Made by a program: the position numbers and the translations under genes | Assembly (NCBI RefSeq): GCF_900111075.1 | Contig: NZ_FOFZ01000009.1 | Coordinates: 1 to 64,000, forward strand | Length of the DNA: 64,000 nt | From: Flavobacterium frigoris | Lineage (GTDB): Bacteria; Bacteroidota; Bacteroidia; Flavobacteriales; Flavobacteriaceae | Reading direction: 5' to 3' | Shown: positions 25,595-35,516 of the stretch, one piece after another | Numbering within the stretch: the first letter of the stretch is position 1 | Layout of the letters: each line of letters starts with the position of its first letter | The notes under the pieces: model-generated | Databases searched by the model: none | Told to the model about the DNA's origin: nothing | The model's input: only the letters and a program-made list of their open reading frames with translations

Positions 25595-27925
25595 CTAGTT
25601 TTTTTGAGGGAAGTCTCCCTCTCGTATTTGTACATTATTCCCATTTAAAAACACAAATTTTTTCTTTAAGCTGGTTTTCTTTATGTTTCTCGATACGTTA
25701 ATTAATTTTTCGCTGGAAATGTAAGACTGTATCAATAGCTGAGCAGATAAAAAACAAACAGTTGATTCTGCGCCCTGATTTAAGTTAACATTTGCTTTTT
25801 CTAAGCCGTCATAACAACCTCCTGTGATAGGGTTATACATAATGTGACCTAAATGATTATTTCCTAAAAACCAGTCAAAGGCCTGTTTCATTTGCGTTTT
25901 ATAGATAGGATCTTCAAATGCTCTGTAAAATAAATCTAAAGTATGCATCATATAACAGGCTTCAATCGGTTGTTCTCCATATTGATAAGGAATCGTTCCC
26001 TTTTCATGCCAGCCTTTATTACTAATAATTTTGAATTGATCCTCAACAAACATTTTTGAAATTAAAAAATCCATAGATTCTATCGCAATTTTTTTTGTGC
26101 TTTCATTAGCTGTCACTAAAAATGATAATAATAACGCTTCTGGAAGTACACTATTTGCATAGGTTAGTTTATTTTCAAACCAATTCCACTTTGAGGAATA
26201 AGAGGTGCTATAAACTACTTTCAATTTATGCGACAAATTATCAATCATCCGCGCAACTTGTGATGAAGGTATGACGATATGCAGATAATATAATCCTTTA
26301 ATTGTAAAACCAACCGCTCTAGGCGAGTTTAAATTTTCGGCACAAAATAAAGCATTATTTATACATAAATTTGCTTTATAAATGAGTGATGCAGGCAGTG
26401 CTGTATGACTCAAAGTTAATAAGTAACCTAAAGCCCAAATAGCACGACCGTTAGAATCCTCTAGATTTTCATTACCATTTCTGGGCTCAATTTGGTTGTA
26501 TTGATTCACATAATTGATAAAACTTCCATTTGGCATTTGGCATCTTTCTATAAAGTTCGTATAGGTTTTTATATAAGAAACATCAGATTGATCTCCAGTT
26601 AATTGATAGTGTTTACACATCGATATTAAAGCGCGAGCATTGTCGTCTAAAGTATAACCTGAATCTAAGTCTGGCTCAGAAACTTTGCAAAATTGAATCA
26701 TCCCAATAGAAGTAGTCATGGCTTTTTGATGGTCCATCTTTATTTCTGGATAAGTAATCTTAATTTGATGTAACCCTTTTGTAATCCTTTGATACGCTTT
26801 TAAGTGCTTAATTGCAGTATTCTCCCAAGATGTCTGAGTCGTTTTTGCATAGGCATTCAAAGCCATATAAGCTCTTAAATTAGAATCTCCTAATAATTTT
26901 AAAGTAGCACTTTCAAATTCTTGTACATTTTGAATATCCGCTAGGATACCAATATCAGATGTTAAACTTTCTAGTGTATGCGGAATCTTGCTTGCCACAA
27001 TAGGGCAAGAACAACTCATTGCATATGAAAACGTACCACTTACCGCTTGATTTGGGTCTTTGGATGTGAACAAATATACATCGGTTGCCTTCAGGTAATC
27101 TAAAAGTTGATTTACCTCTAAATATTCATTAACAAAACGTACATTATTTTCTAAATTTAAGTCTCTTACAAGAGCTTCTAATGAATTCCTATATAAATCT
27201 ACATCGTTCACAATTGTATTCGGATGCGTTTTCCCGAGAATTAAGTACAAAACATTGGGAAATTTTTCTATTATCTTTGGAAGTGCCATAATTCCAGTCT
27301 CAATACTTTTCCCTTCTCCTAACAACCCAAATGTTGAAAGTATTAATCTATTTTCTAAATGAAGTTTTTTCTTTACTCTATCTGTATTCTCATAATTCAC
27401 TAAATGCGTTCCATGAGGAACTAAAGCGAGATGCTTCTCATCTATACCATATTCTTTCATAAGTATTTCTTTTGACTTTTTAGTCATTACAAAAATAACT
27501 CGAGAATAGCTACATAGTAGTCGTACTATTGCTCTTAATTCTTCATCTGGATTAGGAATTACGCTATGAAAAGTATAAGCAATTGGTTTTATAATTTCAT
27601 CTAAAAAACTTACTAGATAGCTACCATATTGACCCCCAAACAATCCAAATTCGTGCTGGATATGTACTAGTTCTACAGCAGAATCTTTATTAATTTGTCT
27701 TGCTACTCTACTATAAGCTTCCTTTTCATTTGATGGCAGATGATATGAAGAATTCGAGCTAACTCGCTCTTTAAATGTTACTTCACAAATTTCACAGCTA
27801 ATGCTTTTACCATACGTCTTATTAATTGCATTAATAGTATCTTCAGTAAAAGTAGCAATGCCGCACTGTGTAGGTGGAAAAGTAGAAACAAACACTATTT
27901 TTGATTTAATCGGTAACGTTTTCAT
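25595..27925 (-). CDS. GT4 glycosyltransferase fused to an alpha/alpha-toroid domain
   Basis: This 776-residue protein has two parts. Residues 1-385 are a GT-B glycosyltransferase with the N-terminal FVSTFPPTQCGIATFTEDT, ELVHIQHEFGLFGG, LSTFGLLGEGKSIETGI and the donor-side GTFSYAMSCSCPIVASKIPH. Residues about 405-760 are helical and aromatic-rich, with SGYTLDDNARALI, EDSNGRAIWALGYLL and IEACYMMHTLDLFYRAF, which look like an (alpha/alpha)6 toroid of the glycosidase/epimerase type. It is probably a cytoplasmic enzyme of glycan or glycoside synthesis. No partner gene adjoins it. The upstream minus-strand hairpin at 27992-28039 isolates it from what lies to the right. Confidence 0.75.
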   Translation of the reverse strand: MKTLPIKSKIVFVSTFPPTQCGIATFTEDTINAINKTYGKSISCEICEVTFKERVSSNSSYHLPSNEKEAYSRVARQINKDSAVELVHIQHEFGLFGGQYGSYLVSFLDEIIKPIAYTFHSVIPNPDEELRAIVRLLCSYSRVIFVMTKKSKEILMKEYGIDEKHLALVPHGTHLVNYENTDRVKKKLHLENRLILSTFGLLGEGKSIETGIMALPKIIEKFPNVLYLILGKTHPNTIVNDVDLYRNSLEALVRDLNLENNVRFVNEYLEVNQLLDYLKATDVYLFTSKDPNQAVSGTFSYAMSCSCPIVASKIPHTLESLTSDIGILADIQNVQEFESATLKLLGDSNLRAYMALNAYAKTTQTSWENTAIKHLKAYQRITKGLHQIKITYPEIKMDHQKAMTTSIGMIQFCKVSEPDLDSGYTLDDNARALISMCKHYQLTGDQSDVSYIKTYTNFIERCQMPNGSFINYVNQYNQIEPRNGNENLEDSNGRAIWALGYLLTLSHTALPASLIYKANLCINNALFCAENLNSPRAVGFTIKGLYYLHIVIPSSQVARMIDNLSHKLKVVYSTSYSSKWNWFENKLTYANSVLPEALLLSFLVTANESTKKIAIESMDFLISKMFVEDQFKIISNKGWHEKGTIPYQYGEQPIEACYMMHTLDLFYRAFEDPIYKTQMKQAFDWFLGNNHLGHIMYNPITGGCYDGLEKANVNLNQGAESTVCFLSAQLLIQSYISSEKLINVSRNIKKTSLKKKFVFLNGNNVQIREGDFPQKN

Positions 27926-27991
27926 CTTTATTACTTTTTTTTTAAATTAAGTACAGCAAAACAAACTAAAATCTAATAAGTCGCAATAAAG

Positions 27992-28039
27992 TAAAAAACC
28001 CTTAATTAGGAATAATCGTAAGCACTCTTAATAAGGGTT
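27992..28039 (-). terminator. Minus-strand terminator upstream of the glycosyltransferase
   Basis: Read on the minus strand, AACCCTTA pairs with TAAGGGTT (arms at about 28028-28039 and 27997-28008) and is followed by TTTTTTAC. It would end a leftward transcript coming from the 28.1-28.2 kb region, which supports a small transcribed unit there. Confidence 0.55.
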
Positions 28040-28104
28040 TGCGCCAGCTAGCCGAATTGCAAAATAATTTGATCTAATTGAAACTTCAAATAAGCTACGA
28101 TTCT

Positions 28105-28229
28105 TTATTGATCATCCGCTTCTCCGACAGCATCGAAATTGATCGAATTATAAGTAGGATCACTTAAATTCTCAACTACTCTCAATTTTTACCTTGTAGT
28201 TTTTTTACTATCTTTTTTTGCGTTTGCAT
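28105..28229 (-). pseudogene. Possible 41-residue small protein with a one-base frameshift
   Basis: An ATG at 28229 opens MQTQKKIVKKLQGK. In the next frame, starting at an AAAAA run, the reading continues KLRVVENLSDPTYNSINF and ends DAVGEADDQ at a stop at 28105. One extra A in the run would join both into a single 41-residue protein, and the total length (125 bases) is exactly one base short of that. A terminator follows about 65 bases later on the same strand. It could be a small protein with a frameshift, a sequencing error or chance. I do not recognise the family. Confidence 0.35.
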
Positions 28230-29448
28230 CCTTCAAGACGCATGATTTAAAATGTTGATATCAAAGTTAAAGATAAATTAGAATTATTATTTATACAATT
28301 TTTAGTAAATTTTGTAAAATTCACACATCTAATAATCAAACACTTATAAAAATGATGATAGAAGCAATTACTATAATAGTTAAAAGGAAAACTTTATTCG
28401 TTTTTAGAAAAGATGTATTTTCAATTGCGTTTGTGGTGTCATATTTTAACACATTGTTTAAAATCGGAAGTATTTAGGAATTGTCACTATATCAAAATTT
28501 GCAGCAACAATTATTCTTAAGAATGAAATACTAAACTGTTGAAAAAAGAGGTCTGTCTACTGAAAAAGAACGAATTCACAAATGCAGCTTACGTGGCTAA
28601 AAATAAATAGATTTGCCTAAAAGTAGTCTAGTTTTAAATCCTGTTATTTAAAAAAAAATTGAATGATGCTTGCTTTATTGTTGTGTGACTGATCTCCCTT
28701 CAAAGAATGGAAACGTAAGCTTACTGTACATGCCCGAACGGGTGGAAAGGACATGTGCCATTACAGCTACTTCAACAACCTGACTACCCGTGACCTTCGT
28801 TGCAGCAAGTATCAGTTCAATTTTACTCGAATATGACCTAAGAATCAAAAAAATCCTATTTTTCTTTCGTTATACTGAAATAACAAATGATTACTAAAGA
28901 TTTGACCGTATTTAATTTAGTACAAATATAAATTCATAGTGTAAAGATAGTTATATAGTTCATCTTTATTGGTGTTTATTGCTAGTTGAGATCGATGCAA
29001 AATAAATATTTTGTTTCCCTAATTACTTGGAAAACTTGTGTTGAGTAATTCGTGGATCCTCAATGTAAATCAAGAAATTTACTTTGCGTCTCATTACCAT
29101 TATATATTCATTTAAAATGTTTGGCTTTCTTATGAAAAGTAGAAATTAAGATAAGGATAAGTAATTTTTAGTAGTACATGTCTTGAAAAGTTTTTAATTG
29201 GCTTAATGCCTAAAGTACAAGAAGAAGAAATAAAACGGTAAATTGTGACTTTTTTAATTGACTAATTTCTGATTATTACCAACATTTTAAAAATTTAACT
29301 AAAAAAAGCCTGTTTTTGAAAAATGTTGGCACGTTTTCGATAACAGCCTATTAAATAGCGTGTTGTAATTTTGTTTTCGTTCTAATTGCAAAGGATTGAA
29401 TTATACTATTTCATAAATGCAATGGTTTAAACTAAAACTACAGAAAAC
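28230..29448. other. Gap without a recognised gene; MauE-like gene promoter at its end
   Basis: The stretch has no ORF of useful size. A short GC-richer segment at 28690-28830 stays open on the plus strand (reading KLTVHARTGGKDMCHYSYFN and RCSKYQFNFTRI before a stop). It has no start and I cannot name it; it may be a gene fragment. TAATTTTG at 29366-29373 fits the -7 element and may drive the MauE-like gene at 29449. Confidence 0.4.
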
Positions 29449-30969
29449 ATGAAATTTAATGAACCAATTAAGAGTATAGTTCTAGAGACAATTTGCCTGC
29501 TATTTGTTCTTCTATTTGTCTATGCAGCAGTTAGCAAATTGCTGGATTTCGAGAACTTCGAAGTGCAACTGGGACAGTCTCCCTTAATAAGTAGTTTTGC
29601 AGGTTGGGTGGCATGGACTGTTCCTGTTTTGGAATTACTTATTTCTCTACTGATTATTTTTAATAGATGGAGAATCATAGGTCTTTTTGCTGCCTTTAGT
29701 CTTATGATTATGTTTACCACTTATATAGTAGTTATTTTAAATTTTAGTTCTTTTGTACCTTGTTCATGCGGAGGAATTCTTGAAAAAATGGGTTGGTCAA
29801 CTCACTTAATATTTAATGTTTTCTTTGTCGCTTTATCCGTTGTAGGAATCTGTATTCTTTCCAAAGAAAAAATATCCCAAATTAGTGCAAAGCCATATGC
29901 GATTTATCTCTCACTGATTAGCACGGCAGTTTTAAGTACCGGTATCGTGGTCTTATTTTTTATTGTATCAGAAGATATTATGCATCATCGAAATAATTTT
30001 GTTCGTCGTTTCCCAGCTGATGCTACAAAAGTTGGAGAAATTGATCTCGATTTTAATTCTTATTATTTTGCAGGGGCTGGTGAGGGCAAAATATATTTGG
30101 GAAATTATACAGCTCCTCTTCTAGTGACCACGATGGATAGGTCTTTACTTAAAAGGAATGAATTTAAGATTCATCCTAATCGAACTGATTTTAAATTTCA
30201 ATCTGTTCAAGTTCGCATTCTACCTCCAAATTTTTATCTTATTGATGGAACTGTACCAGTAATCTTTAAAGGGAAAATAGCCGATTGGAATGCTAATTTA
30301 TTATGGAACGGAGCAACTACTTTTTCTCATTACCAGCTTATTGATTCCCTTAATTTAGTATTTCGATCCAATTACAATATAAAAGGCGAAAGTATTCTTG
30401 GAACCTTATATTTTGGAAGTGCTCCTAAAACACATTTTAATGCAAATCTTTTACAGAAACAGATTGATGGTATTTTTGATGTAGACGGCTATCTTCATTT
30501 TGACAAAGCCCTTAATCGGTTAGTTTATATCTATTTGTATCGCAACCAATTCATTGTTGCAGATCAGAAACTGAGTCTTAACTATCGAGGTAAGACAATA
30601 GACACTATTAGTAAGGCTCAGATTAAAGTTGTTGATGTGACAAGTAGAAAAGAGCGCAAACTTGCAGCGCCCCCTTTATTGGTTAATAAGTCTAGTGCGG
30701 TTTCTAACAATTTACTGTTTGTCAATTCAGCATTAATTGGACAATATGAACCTCTAGAAATGTGGGAGGAAGCAACTATCATTGATGTGTACAATCTAAA
30801 CACGAATACCTATGTAGGGAGCTTTTACATCTATGATAGTAAAAATGAAAAGTTGAAGAACTTTTTTGTGCTGGATGACAATTTTTATGGATTTATAGGA
30901 AGTCATTTAGTTCAATATAAGTTAAACAAAGGATTACTATCAACTAATGTAAATGACGATCACAAGTAG
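29449..30969 (+). CDS. MauE/DoxX-like redox-associated membrane protein with large extracytoplasmic domain
   Basis: Residues 1-170 hold four to five membrane helices in the MauE/DoxX pattern (LLFVYAAVSKLLDFENFEVQ and WVAWTVPVLELLISLLIIF). They also hold the C105-S-C107 pair in FVPCSCGG, typical of MauE-type redox proteins. Residues 190-506 look extracytoplasmic, beta-rich and propeller-like, and I do not recognise them. MauE helps make disulfides in other proteins. The next gene encodes a secreted peptide with four cysteines, so that peptide is a plausible client. Confidence 0.7.
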   Translation: MKFNEPIKSIVLETICLLFVLLFVYAAVSKLLDFENFEVQLGQSPLISSFAGWVAWTVPVLELLISLLIIFNRWRIIGLFAAFSLMIMFTTYIVVILNFSSFVPCSCGGILEKMGWSTHLIFNVFFVALSVVGICILSKEKISQISAKPYAIYLSLISTAVLSTGIVVLFFIVSEDIMHHRNNFVRRFPADATKVGEIDLDFNSYYFAGAGEGKIYLGNYTAPLLVTTMDRSLLKRNEFKIHPNRTDFKFQSVQVRILPPNFYLIDGTVPVIFKGKIADWNANLLWNGATTFSHYQLIDSLNLVFRSNYNIKGESILGTLYFGSAPKTHFNANLLQKQIDGIFDVDGYLHFDKALNRLVYIYLYRNQFIVADQKLSLNYRGKTIDTISKAQIKVVDVTSRKERKLAAPPLLVNKSSAVSNNLLFVNSALIGQYEPLEMWEEATIIDVYNLNTNTYVGSFYIYDSKNEKLKNFFVLDDNFYGFIGSHLVQYKLNKGLLSTNVNDDHK

Positions 30970-31066
30970 AAAAGAATAATGTCTTTAAAATATACTGGCC
31001 AGTGTCGGGGGAACGATCGAAAACCTGTCAAAGAGTAGATCAAAAATAATTTTAATTTTATTAATT

Positions 31067-31348
31067 ATGAAAGCAAATTTTATCAAACAGGTTATTCCTG
31101 TTGCCGTATTTGCTCTTGCGGTAGCAGGGGCATTTACAACCAATGCCATGAATGTGCGTTCTAAAACAGTAGCAACAGTTCAAGGTTATGTTAAACTTAA
31201 TCCACAAGGAACGTCATGTGAACAACGTGATATGTGTTCAACTATTAACAATGGAAACATTTGTACCGTAGGATTAGTACCAGGGGCTACGCCATTGTTT
31301 GCTAAAAATTCGGCAAATCAATGTACAGTAACGGTTTATAGACCCTAG
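31067..31348 (+). CDS. DUF6520-like small secreted cysteine-containing peptide
   Basis: This 93-residue protein has an N-terminal signal (FIKQVIPVAVFALAVAGAFTTNA) and a mature part of about 65 residues with four cysteines (C51, C57, C66, C86), enough for two disulfides. Short Bacteroidota proteins of this shape next to MauE-like genes are assigned to DUF6520, to my recollection. It follows the MauE-like gene after about 100 bases and ends at a strong bidirectional terminator. Its function is unknown. Confidence 0.7.
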   Translation: MKANFIKQVIPVAVFALAVAGAFTTNAMNVRSKTVATVQGYVKLNPQGTSCEQRDMCSTINNGNICTVGLVPGATPLFAKNSANQCTVTVYRP

Positions 31349-31371
31349 TGTTTATTGTTAGTAGAAAAGGG

Positions 31372-31401
31372 CAATGCAGTTCCAGCAAAGGAACTGCATT
31401 G
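31372..31401. terminator. Bidirectional terminator between the DUF6520-like gene and the S9 peptidase
   Basis: CAATGCAGTTCC (31372-31383) and GGAACTGCATTG (31390-31401) form a perfect 12-base stem with a 6-base loop, followed by TTTTTT on the plus strand. The S9 gene ends at 31406 on the other strand, so the hairpin serves both convergent units. Confidence 0.9.
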
Positions 31402-31405
31402 TTTT

Positions 31406-34045
31406 TTATAACCATTCAGGTTTTTTATTTCCTTTTAAATAATAATCGAACCACTGTTCAATTCGTTGGGTTAAGTCTTCTTGATGTTTTTTTTCCATTA
31501 AAACATGATTTGCTCTGGGATAGAGTAACATGGTATTTATTTTACCAAGGCGTCTCAGTGCCAGATAAAATTCTATAGTTTGATTATGATCTACCTGGCC
31601 GTCTTGATCACCTGCCCAAGACAATAGTGGTGTATTTACTTTATCTGCATGATAAAGTGGGGAGTTTCTTAAATATGCGGGGTAATCCTCATATAAAGAT
31701 TTACCTATTCTTAGTTGTCCAAACTCATAATGGTAGAAATTAGGTATTCCATATCCTGGGACAACCCAAAGATAACCATTAACAAAATCAGTAATAGCGG
31801 CCCCAGCCACCGCTGCTGCAAACATATCAGTTTGGGTAATTATATAATCCGTTTCATATCCTCCATAGGAATGACCAGTGAGACCTATTCGGGATCTGTC
31901 AATAGATTCACTATCAATGACTTTTTTAGTAGCTGATACGACACAATCTACTGCTGAAGGTCCTGGATTTTCAATTTCATAAACAATATCAGGTAAAAAA
32001 ACAAAATATCCATTTGATGTAAAATTGCTAATATTAAATCCTGTCGGGTTGTTCTGGGATGGGTTTACATATTTATACAATTCTTTCGATTGCTTTTCGT
32101 ATAGATGTACAATCATGGGATATTTGATTTGGGAATTATAATTGGCAGGATAAAATAATACACCATTCAGAATAGTACCTTTAGAATTGGTATAGCTAAT
32201 GAGCTTAGACCGTCCCCAATTATATTTAAAATGCTGTGGATTGCTTTGAAAGAGTACTTTCTCTTTTGAATTTGAGTTCTGTTTAAAAAGTAATCTCGGA
32301 GGGAAATTATAGTTTTCTTCTTGATACACATAACAGTCATTATTTTGACCAGCTAGGAGTCGGCTGGTATGCATTTTTTTATCCAATAAAGGTTGTACTC
32401 CATTTTTTTTATCCCAAAAACAATAGCCCTTATGTTCCAATGCTTCGGTTTTTAGCACTAATCTTTCAGAGGGTTGGTACATAATTTTATACCCACCATC
32501 GTAATTCATTTTGTCATAAAGCTGTGGTGATTGAGGTGCGATTCTATAAGTAGTTTTGTTTTCTCGACCTTTGGTCAGTCTACGGGCACTTGATCCATCG
32601 AGTGCAATACTCCAAATGTCATACTTATCATATACAAGAAGTGTATTATCTGCTTGTATCCATGCTGGGTTACCAAAAGGAGATGCCTCTTCGGGCCAGT
32701 CTGATTCGTTATCTGAGAAAAACACACCAAGTTCCTTGGTAAGATTTCTATGTAATCCACGAGTTATATCATAAATCCACCAATCCTTATTTTTAAAATA
32801 GGCAATATGTTTTTCGAAAATAGAAATCGAAGTCCCTCCACCTGTTGATTGGTTTTGCAATACTAATTTTCGCTCTCCTGTTTCCAGATTCAAAATATAA
32901 ATATCCAAGGGAGCATCACGGTTTTCTTGTGGTTCATACGTAGCTGGGTTGTAGATAAAAGCATATTTCTGGTCTCCACTTAACATCATTTTAGGAAATT
33001 CATTATCAGTAATGGGGCTAAAGCGGTTCTGCTGAGGCCACCATACAGCCACTTTGGCTATTTTATTCCAATTATCATTGTTTACTTTGACAGGATAAAG
33101 AAATTTGTCATCTGCATTCCAAATTTGCGTTTGCAAAGGGTCAATAGGAGCTGTCGTTTTTTCCATTCCAAAGAATATACGGCTGCCATCATCAGAAATG
33201 CTAAGTTTTTCAAAAGAGGACGAGATAACTTCCATATCAGTCGGAAAATCATCGTGCTGTGCTGGATTAAAAGTATACAATTTATGTCCGTCTATACTAT
33301 AGTATCCTACTGAAGTACGGGCTGTCTTTTTCTCATCATCCAGAGGCTGCTGTAAAAAAGCTATGGAATTTCCGCTATGTTGCCATACCGTATCCGAATA
33401 GTCAAATCCTTCCGTCGTACTAGCTATTAAAGTGGTCGTTTTATCGCTTAAATTCAGCAGAGAGAGGGTAGTACTTTTTTCAGATTTTGTGGTATAGGCT
33501 ACCGCATCTGCTTTTGAGTTGTACCAATAATTTTCAACATTATTTAAAACAAGAGAATTGCCGCTTTCTACGTTTTTTATCTCGAGCTGTTTTTTTTCAT
33601 CAGACTTCTTTTTCATAAAGATGATATCTGTGGTACCCACTCTCAAATCGTAGCTGACTACCTGCTCAACAGTCTGTTGTTTTGTAGTTGATAAATCGGT
33701 AATTAGAAGCTCCCCCTTGCGGGACATTGCAGAAAACCATTTGTCACCAATAAATGCCCCTTTACTTGCCCCAGGAAAATTATAAAGGGTAGTGGCAATA
33801 GTGCTTTTGACAAACAAGGTATCATTTCCACTATCGTAGTAGAGAGCAAAGCTCATCCATTTTCCACTTTCAGACAGTTGCCCAGCTCTAAGGGAACTCC
33901 ACAAATGGTAATCATTAGCTGTCAGCTCTTTTTTATCCTTATTTTGGCTAAAACCGTTCAACGAGATTAGTAGAGAAGCCATTATACTTAGGTATACCAA
34001 TATCCTTTTGCTTACCAAAGAGGTTCTGTTTTTTTTATTTTTCAT
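31406..34045 (-). CDS. Secreted S9-family (prolyl oligopeptidase type) serine peptidase
   Basis: The protein is 879 residues with a signal sequence (LVYLSIMASLLISLNGFSQ). A long beta-propeller-like region covers about residues 40-620. A C-terminal alpha/beta-hydrolase domain has the nucleophile in GLTGHSYGGYETDY, the acid in SWAGDQDGQVDHNQT and the histidine in YPRANHVLME. S9 enzymes cut short peptides, often after proline or as dipeptidyl or acylaminoacyl peptidases. It lies 24 bases downstream of susD in the same direction, which suggests that peptides are the imported substrate of the SusCD pair. Confidence 0.9.
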   Translation of the reverse strand: MKNKKNRTSLVSKRILVYLSIMASLLISLNGFSQNKDKKELTANDYHLWSSLRAGQLSESGKWMSFALYYDSGNDTLFVKSTIATTLYNFPGASKGAFIGDKWFSAMSRKGELLITDLSTTKQQTVEQVVSYDLRVGTTDIIFMKKKSDEKKQLEIKNVESGNSLVLNNVENYWYNSKADAVAYTTKSEKSTTLSLLNLSDKTTTLIASTTEGFDYSDTVWQHSGNSIAFLQQPLDDEKKTARTSVGYYSIDGHKLYTFNPAQHDDFPTDMEVISSSFEKLSISDDGSRIFFGMEKTTAPIDPLQTQIWNADDKFLYPVKVNNDNWNKIAKVAVWWPQQNRFSPITDNEFPKMMLSGDQKYAFIYNPATYEPQENRDAPLDIYILNLETGERKLVLQNQSTGGGTSISIFEKHIAYFKNKDWWIYDITRGLHRNLTKELGVFFSDNESDWPEEASPFGNPAWIQADNTLLVYDKYDIWSIALDGSSARRLTKGRENKTTYRIAPQSPQLYDKMNYDGGYKIMYQPSERLVLKTEALEHKGYCFWDKKNGVQPLLDKKMHTSRLLAGQNNDCYVYQEENYNFPPRLLFKQNSNSKEKVLFQSNPQHFKYNWGRSKLISYTNSKGTILNGVLFYPANYNSQIKYPMIVHLYEKQSKELYKYVNPSQNNPTGFNISNFTSNGYFVFLPDIVYEIENPGPSAVDCVVSATKKVIDSESIDRSRIGLTGHSYGGYETDYIITQTDMFAAAVAGAAITDFVNGYLWVVPGYGIPNFYHYEFGQLRIGKSLYEDYPAYLRNSPLYHADKVNTPLLSWAGDQDGQVDHNQTIEFYLALRRLGKINTMLLYPRANHVLMEKKHQEDLTQRIEQWFDYYLKGNKKPEWL

Positions 34046-34069
34046 GTCTTTACTGCTAAGGCACTATTT

Positions 34070-35497
34070 TTAGTACCCATTATTTTGTGGATTCAGATTG
34101 GGATTTAATGAAATCTCTGATTCAGGTAAGGGGAACAACCTATCCGTAGTATTCCAACCAGGTTTTACGACTGTTAATGCTGCATCGAGTTGGTTTGTTC
34201 TTTTAAGGTCAAAAAAGCGATGCCCCATTTCAGTAAAAAGTTCCACCTTTCTCTCCTGCAATAAAGCAGTAAGAATATCTGATTTACTCAAAGCTGTAGT
34301 GTTCGCTAGGCCTGCAGTATTTCTAATTTTGTTCAAATCTTCTTTCGCTCCAATAAGATCCCCTTGCTGCGCTCGTGCTTCACCACGAATCAAGTATTGC
34401 TCTGCTAAACGAAATACGACAGAGTATTCCATTGCTCCCAAAGTATTTGATTTTTGACGATACTTATTGACATGAGACCAGCTATCACTTCCGTCTGTTA
34501 TTGTTTTTACCCAATGAATCTTCCGTTGATCCCCAATTTCAAAATCATTTAGGAGTTGATCACTCAAAGCAACAGTGGGTGGTGGTCCTGAGGTAAAGAT
34601 GAAAGTTTCTCCTTCCTGCGTATTTTGCCCATCGGTACGAGGCATAAATTGCCAAATAGTGGTACTACTTTCTTTTAAGAAGATGGCCTCCAGATTATTT
34701 TCCCAAGGATATACTCCGGTATTATTGATGAGGTACGAAGCGGTATCGGCTGCTTCTGCCCATGAACTATTATAAAGATAGACCCTTGCTAATAGTGCCA
34801 TGGCCACAGACTTATTAGGACGTACCCGATCGCTAGAAATATAGTTGTCCGATAGCAATGAAGCAGAAAGTTGTAAATCACTGATAATATGGGAATACAG
34901 CTCCGAAGAGGGCATTCTGTGTGCCACTTTATTTAACTGATAATTGGTTGTCGTAATGTAGGGCACGTCACCGTATAGATTTAGAAGATAAAAAGTAAGT
35001 AAGGATCTTACAAATAATGCTTCGCCAGTAAGTTGGTCTTTGTCCACTTTAGCCAATATAGAAGAGGCGCTAACCCCTTCGATAATTGCATTCGCAGCAT
35101 AAATTTGGCTGTAGCTGCTGCTCCACCAACTAAAAATTTCGGTATTAGAAGCAAGGATGCTGTTGTTGTAAAAATTTCGGGTCGTTCCAGAAATACCGCC
35201 GTAATAATCAAGTTCATCTGCATAGTTCCCAAGTTCATTGGATAGTCCTGAAACATTCCCGCTTAAAATGCCCGTGTCTCTCATTTTGGCATAAATACTC
35301 ACCATAGCCGCATTGGCTGTAGCCTTGTCCTGAAAAACGGCGCTTGCCGTAAGTTGCGATGTTGGGAGATCCACATCGACAAAATTATCACAGCTATTCA
35401 GAAGCAGACTAAATGCAAGGAATGGGATAAGCAATCTATTGGTTACTATTCCAGATTTACCTTGCTGGATAAATCGGAAAAATGATATTTGTTTCAT
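34070..35497 (-). CDS. SusD/RagB-family outer-membrane lipoprotein
   Basis: The protein is 475 residues with a lipobox at C36 (LLLNSCDNFVDVDLPTSQL). It has the SusD-type helical body, including AEQYLIRGEARAQQGDLIGA and the C-terminal GHRFFDLKRTNQLDAA and RLFPLPESEISLNPNL. SusD proteins form the lid of the SusC channel and bind the substrate. It directly follows susC (19 bases) and precedes the S9 peptidase. Confidence 0.93.
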   Translation of the reverse strand: MKQISFFRFIQQGKSGIVTNRLLIPFLAFSLLLNSCDNFVDVDLPTSQLTASAVFQDKATANAAMVSIYAKMRDTGILSGNVSGLSNELGNYADELDYYGGISGTTRNFYNNSILASNTEIFSWWSSSYSQIYAANAIIEGVSASSILAKVDKDQLTGEALFVRSLLTFYLLNLYGDVPYITTTNYQLNKVAHRMPSSELYSHIISDLQLSASLLSDNYISSDRVRPNKSVAMALLARVYLYNSSWAEAADTASYLINNTGVYPWENNLEAIFLKESSTTIWQFMPRTDGQNTQEGETFIFTSGPPPTVALSDQLLNDFEIGDQRKIHWVKTITDGSDSWSHVNKYRQKSNTLGAMEYSVVFRLAEQYLIRGEARAQQGDLIGAKEDLNKIRNTAGLANTTALSKSDILTALLQERKVELFTEMGHRFFDLKRTNQLDAALTVVKPGWNTTDRLFPLPESEISLNPNLNPQNNGY

Positions 35498-35516
35498 AAT
35501 GTTTGAAATTAAAGGG

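Noticed and set aside
28690..28830. Gene fragment in the 28.7 kb gap
   Set aside because: The open segment has no start, is under 50 codons and I could not link it to any family, so it is only mentioned in the gap note.
30618..30803. Minus-strand ORFs inside the MauE-like, S9, SusD and SusC genes
   Set aside because: They are antisense shadows of long genes with clear domains on the other strand.
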